Origin: a virus
Strand: one strand, 5' to 3'
Length of the DNA: 63,698 nucleotides
Virus record (IMG/VR): IMGVR_UViG_3300043783_000152
Location: 1-63,698 of that record
Both the position numbers and the translations under genes were made by a program. Under the pieces are notes generated by a model, which made no database searches, was not told the DNA's origin, and worked only from the letters and a program-made list of their open reading frames with translations. This document shows, piece by piece, positions 40,969 through 46,984 of the stretch; the stretch's first letter is position 1; each line of letters opens with the position of its first letter.

Positions 40969-41444
40969 GAGCCCCTGGCGGGGTGGAAGCATACCCGCGC
41001 GTGCGCCGCGCAGTAGGGAAGCGGGAATTGCCTGATGGCGCCGCAAAAGAAAAAGCCTTTCTCGCGCGGATCGCCAATTCCGAATTTACAGTGCTCGCGC
41101 CCAACCGTGAAGATCGTCTTGCGCTGCCGCTTGGGGATGTCCTGGTCGGCGGGATCGCCGGGCGGATTGCCTTGCGGGTTGACAACAGGTCCGTCGACAA
41201 TCCTGGAGATGCGCGAGCGGTTCTTGGCGCCGGGATTCTTGATGCGAGGATCCTTGCGAGGTAAGCGCCCGCCGAGGCGCGGATGGACCGCGCGCTGCAA
41301 ACCAAGACGATGCGCCTTGCCCATGATCGCGGAGCGGGTCAGCGCGAGCTCGGAGGCTATCTGGTAGAAAGACAGGCCGTCGGCGAAGAGCGACTTGAGT
41401 TTCTCGACGCGGTCGGGGGTCCAGTCGGAATTTACGGTTCCCAT
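40965..41444 (-). CDS. gcrA: GcrA-family cell-cycle regulator
   Basis: 159 residues. The N-terminal HTH (TPDRVEKLKSLFADGLSFYQ, then TRSAIMGKAHRLGLQ) and C-terminal zinc-like box (REHCKFGIGDP, FFFCGA, YCAAHARVCF) match GcrA over its full length. GcrA is known from Alphaproteobacteria and their phages, where it works with sigma70 at methylated GANTC promoters. Its presence suggests the phage re-times host transcription. It begins inside the end of the Tat-like gene, so the two are co-transcribed. Confidence 0.9.
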   Translation of the reverse strand: MGTVNSDWTPDRVEKLKSLFADGLSFYQIASELALTRSAIMGKAHRLGLQRAVHPRLGGRLPRKDPRIKNPGAKNRSRISRIVDGPVVNPQGNPPGDPADQDIPKRQRKTIFTVGREHCKFGIGDPREKGFFFCGAIRQFPLPYCAAHARVCFHPARGS

Positions 41445-41701
41445 CGTTCATCCAGATACTTAAGTTGCCACGCCCATAGGTCGGCACGATAGACTGAGAC
41501 GAAAAGCCGAGGCACGAAAGCCTGACGAGTCAAGGCGGTCAAATCACCATACAGGCTGTCGGTGAACTGCTTACGCGCCAGCGTATCCAAATCCTCCACC
41601 GTCGGTAGCGCTTTAATCGGCATGATCGACGTCGCCCGAACGATGGCGGGCGCCGCGACCAGCGAAATCAGGCCGGTAATGAGAGAGCGGCGATTCAACA
41701 T
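41432..41701 (-). CDS. Tat-leader-like protein carrying a fragment of the capsid N-terminus
   Basis: 89 residues. Residues 1-23 (LNRRSLITGLISLVAAPAIV) form a twin-Arg signal-like leader. Residues 49-73 (SLYGDLTALTRQAFVPRLFV and the next five residues) repeat the major capsid N-terminus (14-38) with about 18 of 25 positions identical. The chain then diverges. It may be a small virion or immunity factor, or a recombination relic. The Tat-like leader is unusual for a phage protein. The start overlaps the methyltransferase stop. Confidence 0.72.
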   Translation of the reverse strand: MLNRRSLITGLISLVAAPAIVRATSIMPIKALPTVEDLDTLARKQFTDSLYGDLTALTRQAFVPRLFVSVYRADLWAWQLKYLDERWEP

Positions 41702-42672
41702 TCCAGGTACGCCTTTATGAATTCGGCCGCGACTTGCGGGACGATGGCATTTCCGTAGGCGCGCAGCTTAGATGCTCGGCGCTGTACCCCATGAGCCAGC
41801 GGGAATGATCCGGGCTCAACTGGCCGCGCTTTTCCGTCTGTGCAGGGGAACCAGTCGCAATCGCTCCATGGACTTGATCCTCCAGACGCGCTCGACCGTC
41901 CTCCGCCCGCTTCGGCGAGCCGTGACCGCCGTTGTGCGTCACGCGGGGCGTCGCCCAACTCGCCAACTGATGCGCCTGTTCGCTCAGCGGCTTCCCGCGC
42001 GTCTGTTCCGCTCTCACCTGATGGAAGGCTTCCGAACCCTCGTTGCTCTTGAAGTCGCGGGCTGAAGGCGTTGCCCAAGTCGCCAGCAGGGCGAAGTCCT
42101 GCAGGTTCGATCCGTGGCGCGTCTCGCCCGCCGCCCGCTTCGCCTGGCCGCCCCTGTCCGCATCGTGAACCGTCGCGGTCGGCCACGAACCACAGTCGCT
42201 GCCGGATGTGCGGAGCGCCGACGCCCGCAGCGCAGAGATCGGCCGACCCAACGGCGTAATCCGCGCTTTCCAGGTCAGCTTGAACAAGGTCGAACCACGC
42301 AAGGCCGGGCTTCGATGCAACCTGCTCGCCAAGGATAATTGGAGGCTCGCACTGCTCGATGAGATGGAACCAGAAGGGCCAGAGGTGCCGCTCGTCAGCA
42401 AACCCGAGAGACTTGCCTGCCGCGGAGAAAGGCTGGCAAGGACAGCTTCCCGTCCAAACCGGGCGGTCAGTTGGCCAACCTGCTGTTGCAAGGGCGAGGG
42501 GCCATCCGCCAATGCCGGCGAAGAAATGGCACTGGGTGAAGGGGACGAGGTCGGCGGGTTTGACATCTTGGATCGGGCGCTCGTCGACGGTTCCAGGGGG
42601 AATTAATTGTTTCTGAATTAAATTTCGCAGCCATTGGGCGGCGTAGGGGTCAATCTCATTATAGAAATTCAT
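41695..42672 (-). CDS. C5 cytosine DNA methyltransferase
   Basis: 325 residues, overlapping the HNH stop (ATGA). Motif I FFAGIGGW (50-57), catalytic motif IV PCQPFS (78-83), an EQV variant of motif VI (116-118), QRLWFVADR (about 158-166) and the C-terminal LRAYGNAIVPQVAAEFI are in the proper order. Adds methyl groups to cytosine, as protection or as a marker. The target-recognition region (about 166-300) is Gly/Arg/Ala rich and shares its DNA with a second reading frame. Confidence 0.92.
   Translation of the reverse strand: MNFYNEIDPYAAQWLRNLIQKQLIPPGTVDERPIQDVKPADLVPFTQCHFFAGIGGWPLALATAGWPTDRPVWTGSCPCQPFSAAGKSLGFADERHLWPFWFHLIEQCEPPIILGEQVASKPGLAWFDLVQADLESADYAVGSADLCAAGVGAPHIRQRLWFVADRDGSRCGQGRPGEAGGGRDAPRIEPAGLRPAGDLGNAFSPRLQEQRGFGSLPSGESGTDAREAAERTGASVGELGDAPRDAQRRSRLAEAGGGRSSASGGSSPWSDCDWFPCTDGKARPVEPGSFPLAHGVQRRASKLRAYGNAIVPQVAAEFIKAYLEC
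41715..42566 (-). CDS. Overlapping reading frame fully inside the methyltransferase gene
   Basis: 283 residues, same strand, different frame, entirely within the methyltransferase gene. Instead of noise it shows SRGSTLFKLTWKARITPLG-like text, LRTSGSDCGSWPTATVHDAD, LLATWATPSARDFKSNEGSE, LASWATPRVTHNGGHGSP and SPDHSRWLMGYSAEHLSCAP, phrases recurring in phage-encoded proteins next to such methyltransferases. The WPT/WAT and RWLMG phrases look selected. Function unknown; translation not proven, and no ribosome binding site was established. Confidence 0.6.
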   Translation of the reverse strand: MSNPPTSSPSPSAISSPALADGPSPLQQQVGQLTARFGREAVLASLSPRQASLSGLLTSGTSGPSGSISSSSASLQLSLASRLHRSPALRGSTLFKLTWKARITPLGRPISALRASALRTSGSDCGSWPTATVHDADRGGQAKRAAGETRHGSNLQDFALLATWATPSARDFKSNEGSEAFHQVRAEQTRGKPLSEQAHQLASWATPRVTHNGGHGSPKRAEDGRARLEDQVHGAIATGSPAQTEKRGQLSPDHSRWLMGYSAEHLSCAPTEMPSSRKSRPNS

Positions 42673-43091
42673 CCCCCAACTCGCTTACGCTTTTTATATG
42701 CCTTTACATGCATTCGAACACAAGCACGACACGCTCTATAACCATTTACGGTTATCCGTAAATTAGTACCTTCCAAAGGGTGTCCTCGCATACAAACATC
42801 TTTTCTAGCGTTAATCCCCATTACAGTCTCACTGAGTCTGATGTTCTCGCGGTGAGTAATAAGTTGCAAGTGTTCTGGATTCACGCACGCTCGATTGTGG
42901 CATTTGTGATCTATCTCGCGATCAGCAGGTATCTCCCCGCAATACATACGGTAGGAAATACGATGTGCCTGTTCAGACCTGAAACCGTTCCACATGACTC
43001 CATAGCCGGTCGGTTGTCTATACGCGGTCCATTCCCAGCATCCGGCCAACGTGATTCTAAACTTAACTAAGAAGCGTTCTTCAAGTGACAT
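42669..43091 (-). CDS. HNH endonuclease ahead of the methyltransferase
   Basis: 140 residues. GCWEWTAYRQPTGYGVM, HRISYRMYCGEIPADREIDH and CHNRACVNPEHLQLITHREN give the HNH core with the C..C-VNP-x-H zinc/His pattern; CMRGHPLEGTNL and CRACVRMHVK follow. Free-standing homing-type enzyme. Transcribed from the promoter at 43098-43126 with almost no 5' leader, and coupled to the methyltransferase, which may also depend on it for transcription. Confidence 0.88.
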   Translation of the reverse strand: MSLEERFLVKFRITLAGCWEWTAYRQPTGYGVMWNGFRSEQAHRISYRMYCGEIPADREIDHKCHNRACVNPEHLQLITHRENIRLSETVMGINARKDVCMRGHPLEGTNLRITVNGYRACRACVRMHVKAYKKRKRVGG

Positions 43092-43567
43092 GCCTGCATA
43101 TTACGCCTAAATCGACCCGCTGTCAAGCACAAGTCCTCCGAGGGGGACACACTACAAATTTTTTGGAAAAATTCCGGGGTGGTGGAGCGTTGAAGCACCT
43201 CCGAATCCTCTTGAGCCGGGTCCATTGCCTCGCGCAACGGTTGAAGTAGTGGCGGTTGCGCAGCTACATTTTGTCGCATTGTCGCACTTACCCTATTACC
43301 GCTTACCTAAGTTACCGAACGGTCAGTAGTGCATGGTCGGCAAGCACACCTTATTACCTCCGCGCCCCACATCGCACGCCGCTCGCAAGGCGTTTCGTTG
43401 TAATGATTGAGGAATTTTCCCGCTTCATTTCTCAATTGTAACTGAGAAATTAGGTTGTAGTGCGCGTGATGCAACTAATCGGGGGTTTGAGGAGCGATTC
43501 GCCGGTTGAGCGGCGCCTGGTCGAAGGGGGAGGTGCGCCGGCTGACAAGCTGAGGTAGGGTGCGAGA
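43092..43567. other. Intergenic control region between divergent genes
   Basis: 476 bp with no convincing gene. Holds the promoter at 43098-43126; TGTAGTG-type half sites at 43150-43156 and 43456-43462; a hairpin AATTTTTT-GG-AAAAATT near 43157; four TTACC boxes 7-9 bp apart (43288, 43296, 43303, 43312) next to a GTCGCA direct repeat; and a perfect inverted repeat ATTTCTCA-N8-TGAGAAAT (43427-43450). Likely a divergent control region. Confidence 0.65.
43098..43126 (-). promoter_or_regulatory. Strong promoter for the HNH/methyltransferase/GcrA operon
   Basis: CTTGACA with TTGACA at 43121-43126, a 17-bp spacer and TAATAT at 43098-43103. Transcription would begin at about 43091, exactly the A of the HNH start codon, so the message would be leaderless. 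A half palindrome (CACTACA, 43150-43156) lies 23 bp upstream. Confidence 0.72.
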
Positions 43568-44011
43568 ATGGAGCTAAATGCCGAATCAGAATTTGCCCTT
43601 GCCGCACGCGAGAATCGCCCCCGAAAGCACGGCGATTCGCTCCCGAGGCGACGGATAACACCAGGTCTCGACGCTGCGATTAAGATGCTTCGCGCGGCAC
43701 CCATTACGCGTCAGCAGTTGCTTGACCTGTTTGACAATCGCGCGTCGTTCGCCTGCGTTCGAGCGTGGCGCTATGGCTGGGGCGCAGCTCCAGAATGGGC
43801 CGTCGAATTGATTCGCAGCAAGCTGCGGGCGCAAGCCGCGGAACTCGAAAAAATCGCTGCAGCTATCGTCGAGCGCAAAAACCAAACCGAAAAGCGCCAA
43901 GCTCACTGGCGAGCATGGCGAGCCCGTCAAGCGGAGGAACGCGAGGCAAAGAAAAAGGCCGCTGAATTAGCGGCCATGCACAATCCAAATCAAAAAGGCA
44001 TGAAACTGTGA
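43568..44011 (+). CDS. Possible DNA-binding protein
   Basis: 147 residues from ATG 43568. A central block APITRQQLLDLFDNRASFAC, then VRAWRYGWGAAPEWAVELIR resembles small phage HTH proteins (turn followed by a WAxxL helix); the C-terminal half is a highly charged helix. Ribosome binding is weak (AGGTAGGG). A terminator for the opposite strand (43947-43975) lies inside its 3' end, which lowers confidence. Could be the plus-strand partner of the divergent region. Confidence 0.45.
   Translation: MELNAESEFALAARENRPRKHGDSLPRRRITPGLDAAIKMLRAAPITRQQLLDLFDNRASFACVRAWRYGWGAAPEWAVELIRSKLRAQAAELEKIAAAIVERKNQTEKRQAHWRAWRARQAEEREAKKKAAELAAMHNPNQKGMKL
43947..43975 (-). terminator. Rho-independent terminator after the 83-residue gene
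   Basis: On the minus strand GGCCGCT-AATTC-AGCGGCC (43957-43975) is followed by TTTTTCTTT. It lies 37 bp after the stop at 44012. The stem closely resembles that of the terminator at 44361-44391 with the arms reversed. Confidence 0.8.
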
Positions 44012-44263
44012 TCATGGAAAGTGCCCAAGACAAGCATCACCGCCAACGTGATGTTTTTTACAAAACGGGCACCAAGGCTCTTTCGCGAGTCGCTCAATTT
44101 CCTTTTCTGCTTTAGCGAGCTGTGCGCGCAGCCTTTCCACTTCCTCTCTCGCCTGCTGAAGCGTTGGCTTTGCGCTCCAGTCCCATTTAGTTCGCAGCAT
44201 CTCGACAATGCCGCCAAGTTGGCGAAGGGCTTCCTTTGCGATGGTAGCTTTCCGAAGGGCCAT
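44012..44263 (-). CDS. Small zinc-finger coiled-coil protein
   Basis: 83 residues from ATG 44263 with GGGAGA 6 bp upstream. Helical KATIAKEALRQLGGIVEMLR and a coiled coil QQAREEVERLRAQLAKAEKE, then a C-terminal CPFCKKHHVGGDACLGHFP zinc finger (C..C..H..C). Own promoter (44332-44361) and terminator. Probably a nucleic-acid-binding or adaptor protein. Confidence 0.75.
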   Translation of the reverse strand: MALRKATIAKEALRQLGGIVEMLRTKWDWSAKPTLQQAREEVERLRAQLAKAEKEIERLAKEPWCPFCKKHHVGGDACLGHFP

Positions 44264-44331
44264 TTTCGTCTCCCATGTATTTCCAACGTGTCATTTCCCT
44301 TACTCCCCTTCCAAGGTGTTCAACCGCAATT

Positions 44332-44361
44332 ATTAAAGCACGGCTTCGACGCGCCCGTCAA
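44332..44361 (-). promoter_or_regulatory. Promoter for the 83-residue gene
   Basis: On the minus strand CTTGACG with TTGACG at 44356-44361, an 18-bp spacer, and TTTAAT at 44332-44337. It starts inside the T-run of the terminator of the preceding unit, a compact terminator-promoter join. Confidence 0.58.
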
Positions 44362-44391
44362 GAAAAAAGAGCGGCCGAATTGGCCGCTCTT
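44361..44391 (-). terminator. Strong terminator after the DUF932 operon
   Basis: AAGAGCGGCC-AATTC-GGCCGCTCTT on the minus strand (10-bp perfect stem, arms 44367-44376 and 44382-44391) followed by TTTT (44363-44366) continuous with the stem's T end. Lies directly after the stop at 44398. Confidence 0.88.
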
Positions 44392-44397
44392 GCACGA

Positions 44398-44700
44398 TTA
44401 AAACTCAATCTCGGCATAGGCCGGTGCCGGGCTTGGTGCCTGAGGGGGTGCGCTAGGCCGCGTCACAGTCGCCCCGCCGATCGGCCCCTCATGCTTCGCG
44501 GCAACAGGCGGCGGCACATAAACCGGCGCATCGATCAAGCGCATCGGGCGCCACGATACGGTGCGCAGCACCTCCCCGTTTTTCATCCGATCCAGGATTG
44601 CAACGGCCGTTGCAATCATCCCCTCGGGAGTCGACAAATCGTCCGATTGCTCCAGCCAAGGCGAATCGAGCAATACGCGAGTCAGATTTCCCCAATTCAT
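44398..44700 (-). CDS. Hypothetical Pro-rich protein
   Basis: 100 residues from ATG 44700 with GGGGA 6 bp upstream. Helical MNWGNLTRVLLDSPWLEQSD, then GMIATAVAILDRMKNGEVLR, followed by a Pro-rich tail (PVYVPPPVAAKHEG, APPQAPSPAPAYAEIEF). Follows DUF932 on the same transcript and is ended by a terminator. Not recognised. Confidence 0.65.
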   Translation of the reverse strand: MNWGNLTRVLLDSPWLEQSDDLSTPEGMIATAVAILDRMKNGEVLRTVSWRPMRLIDAPVYVPPPVAAKHEGPIGGATVTRPSAPPQAPSPAPAYAEIEF

Positions 44701-44772
44701 GATTAATCCCCGTGCATGCAGCAAGATCGCTGCGGAGTGCGCCCGTCGCACGCGGGCGCTAACCGCAACGGA

Positions 44773-45810
44773 CTACGCTGCAACCAGCTCCGCAACACGC
44801 GGCATGAGCAGATTCATTGCCTTACCCTTCAACGCGTCGCCCGAACCGAAATTGGCGGACGTGAATTGCTTCTCGCCATGGTCACCGTTGATCGAAACGC
44901 GCTCGTGATCAACGTACCTGGTCACAGCCTGCAAAGCCGTCCACACATCGATTGCGTCGCCCTGCTTGGCCTCACGTTCGCGCCGCGTCGTATTGAACGC
45001 TTGCGAAATGGCGCGGAACTGATTCATTTTCCGCGTGCTGATATCTTCCTGCTTTTCTTCGGGCTTGATATCCAAACAAGCCTTGAAGAAAGCGGAAACA
45101 TCCGCGGCCGTCATGGTCACCTGTGCCATGGCGTCACCGACCTTCTTGAACTGAGCGATTGACTGCGCAAGACCGGCGAGTTCAGCGCCGACGGCCTTGG
45201 CGTCGAATTTCGTATTGTGCCGCGTCCGCACCACTGCGTTATGCTTGTCGCTGTGCGCACACCGCAGCGTGTTGTTGCACACGACTCGCGTCGTGGTCAT
45301 TTGGTTGATCGTCGCGCCAGAACCATCAAACGTGGTCGACATCAGTACGCGAGCGGTGTGCGCATCACCGGCCACCACGAGCGGCTCTTTCCATGTCGCC
45401 GTTGCCCAGATGACCGAACCGCCTTTGAGCGAGCCGGCCACGTCCAGCGCGAAACGATCGTCAACCGCAATGTACTGGTCAAACCACGCAAGGAGTTCGG
45501 CGGGCTGCACCGCTTGGTACACGTCAGTCACGCAATTATCCCCCAGCATGGCGCCGTTGTCGCTACGCACCATAAAGGAACGGTCACGAGCCGCAGCCAA
45601 GTCCTTAGTAAGAAAAACGCCCCCAAGAGACTTCAGATCCATGAGTGCCGGCACCTTGATCGCGGTCCAATCAAGGCCTGCGGCCTTGGCCCATTGCTCG
45701 ATCGTCATCCCCTCTTTCATCTCTTGCCCCAAGCGGTGCCACACGTCATTCCGATTACCCATGAAGGCGATATTCGCGCGGCCGTTGGTCATGTCGATTT
45801 CGTGTGCCAT
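44773..45810 (-). CDS. DUF932 / phage-plasmid-like protein (TIGR03299 type)
   Basis: 345 residues from ATG 45810 with GGAAGGA upstream. VWHRLGQEMKEGMTIEQWAK, DNGAMLGDNCVTDVYQAVQP, VVCNNTLRCAH and LMSTTFDGSGATINQM are hallmarks of DUF932. Members are common on phages and plasmids, with a suggested role around replication or recombination, but the mechanism is unknown. First gene of a short operon with its own promoter carrying a GANTC site. Confidence 0.88.
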   Translation of the reverse strand: MAHEIDMTNGRANIAFMGNRNDVWHRLGQEMKEGMTIEQWAKAAGLDWTAIKVPALMDLKSLGGVFLTKDLAAARDRSFMVRSDNGAMLGDNCVTDVYQAVQPAELLAWFDQYIAVDDRFALDVAGSLKGGSVIWATATWKEPLVVAGDAHTARVLMSTTFDGSGATINQMTTTRVVCNNTLRCAHSDKHNAVVRTRHNTKFDAKAVGAELAGLAQSIAQFKKVGDAMAQVTMTAADVSAFFKACLDIKPEEKQEDISTRKMNQFRAISQAFNTTRREREAKQGDAIDVWTALQAVTRYVDHERVSINGDHGEKQFTSANFGSGDALKGKAMNLLMPRVAELVAA

Positions 45811-45852
45811 CTGATTTAATCCTTCCGAAAGCGCCTTGATCAGCGCAACAAT

Positions 45853-45881
45853 TATTAAACACGATTTAAAACGGGAGTCAA
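45853..45881 (-). promoter_or_regulatory. Promoter of DUF932 operon with GANTC at the -35
   Basis: TTGACT (45876-45881), 17-bp spacer, TTAATA (45853-45858; TAATAA at 18 bp is an alternative). GAGTC (45875-45879, a GANTC site) overlaps the -35. In Caulobacter GANTC methylation and GcrA affect such promoters, and this phage encodes GcrA. Confidence 0.68.
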
Positions 45882-46241
45882 ACGGATTTTTTCTGCGCTC
45901 ATTTCATCAAAAAAAGGTATTGGAGCACCTAAGCACCTATAGGAAAACCTGATTTTTCCTATTGTAAAACTGCATATGTTAACACATAAAGTTGCAAAAA
46001 GCACCCAGATTTGCGCAACTTTGTTTCAAAAGAGGTAATAAGCTACCCAAGTTCAACCTTCAGACGCGGAACCACGTAACAGCCAACCAAAACACTGATT
46101 TCGTTTTTATTCCACAATGATTTCAATGCTGTAACGGCGCGCACACCGCGTTACACCGCTCCCCTACACCTGTAAGATTCTGGAATATAATCCTATGTAT
46201 TAATAATACACTCCTATTCTCCAACTAGTCTTACTTATTGG

Positions 46242-46320
46242 TGTTACTCCTGTTACAGATGTTACCAAATTGAAAACGCAAATAAATTTTGGTAACACCG
46301 CGGCGTTACGCCATGTTACC
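46242..46320. repeat. TGTTAC iterons and GGTAACA inverted repeat
   Basis: TGTTACTCC, TGTTACAGA and TGTTACCAA begin at 46242, 46251 and 46260, exactly 9 bp apart. GGTAACA (46291-46297) and TGTTACC (46314-46320) form a perfect inverted repeat spanning 30 bp, with CGTTACG in between. Further GTTAC/GTAAC copies flank the block. Tandem iterons like these usually bind an initiator or repressor. Confidence 0.82.
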
Positions 46321-46442
46321 GTTTTGATCAATTATTTCAGGCTGAAATATTTCGTGATTATTAAACGGATTCAGATTCTGCTAATCAAAATCGCACCCTG
46401 ATAAAGCCGGTGATGCCAACCCTGCGACTTTGGATAACTACT

Positions 46443-46748
46443 ATGGAAACCGCAATCGCTACCGTTGTGCACGAAGCACAACGAGACGAGGGACCAGCTC
46501 CGCATATCCAACCGGAGGTCGATCGAGGCGGCAAAGGCAGCGGAAGCGGCGGTCCGCCCGATCTACATCCCTTTATCCAAGGCCTGTTGCAGGAATTACC
46601 GCCAGCCGGCGAAGTCTGGTCTGAACCGGAGCGCCAGCTTTGGCTTGCTACGGCCGCCAGTATTTTCAGGATGATTTACAAGGGAGGCCGCGGTCCAGAT
46701 GAGACGCTCAACGCATCGCTGATCGCCCGTGGTCGATTGGTGACCTGA
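46443..46748 (+). CDS. Conserved hypothetical protein
   Basis: 101 residues from ATG 46443 (GTG 46410 is an alternative). The C-terminus (LHPFIQGLLQELPPAGEVWS, QLWLATAASIFRMIYKGG) is a phrase seen in many phage small proteins. The N-terminal 35 residues are polar. It lies alone beyond the control region, transcribed away from it. Function unknown. Confidence 0.72.
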   Translation: METAIATVVHEAQRDEGPAPHIQPEVDRGGKGSGSGGPPDLHPFIQGLLQELPPAGEVWSEPERQLWLATAASIFRMIYKGGRGPDETLNASLIARGRLVT

Positions 46749-46837
46749 TTGATGCGACGGCGCCAGATCGGCGGCGGCGGTTCCAAGTAATCGAGGGCGG
46801 TCGTGGTCGCGATCTTTGTGCCTGGCGAATCGAAGGG

Positions 46838-46857
46838 CTTGCCCCCCATGGGGCAAG
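46838..46857. terminator. 8-bp hairpin between convergent genes
   Basis: CTTGCCCC-CCAT-GGGGCAAG, perfect 8-bp stem. No T-run on either side, so termination would not be of the classical kind. Located between the plus-strand gene ending at 46748 and the minus-strand prim-pol gene ending at 46985. Confidence 0.4.
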
Positions 46858-46984
46858 TCTGCTAGGAATCTGCCCGTTTACGCGGGAGGTATGTCAATGA
46901 GAAAGTCAACAGACACCATCTAGCGCCCCTTGCGAATGCAAGCCCGCATCGCCATGAGCGATGCGGGCAGCCCCGCGGTATTCA

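Larger units (their letters stand above)
45811..46442. other. AT-rich intergenic region, candidate origin and control region
   Basis: 632 bp without a gene, clearly more AT-rich than its surroundings, between divergent genes. Contains the DUF932 promoter (45853-45881); a perfect inverted repeat ATAGGAAAA-N6-TTTTCCTAT (45939-45962); two GCACCT boxes 10 bp apart at about 45925 and 45933; a TATAAT at 46186-46191 with a GATTC (GANTC) at 46176-46180; three 9-bp TGTTAC iterons; an inverted repeat GGTAACA/TGTTACC; and a palindrome TATTTCAG-G-CTGAAATA (46333-46349). No DnaA box was recognised. Confidence 0.7.

Noticed and set aside
43067-43279. 70-codon minus-strand frame in the control region
   Set aside because: It overlaps the promoter at 43098-43126 and the HNH start, and lacks a ribosome binding site.
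43586-43930. 114-codon minus-strand frame opposite the 147-codon gene
   Set aside because: It lies past the terminator at 43947-43975, so it would need its own promoter, and shows no motif or ribosome binding site.
46838-46857. Classical Rho-independent terminator
   Set aside because: Good 8-bp stem but no T-run on either strand; kept only as a low-confidence hairpin.
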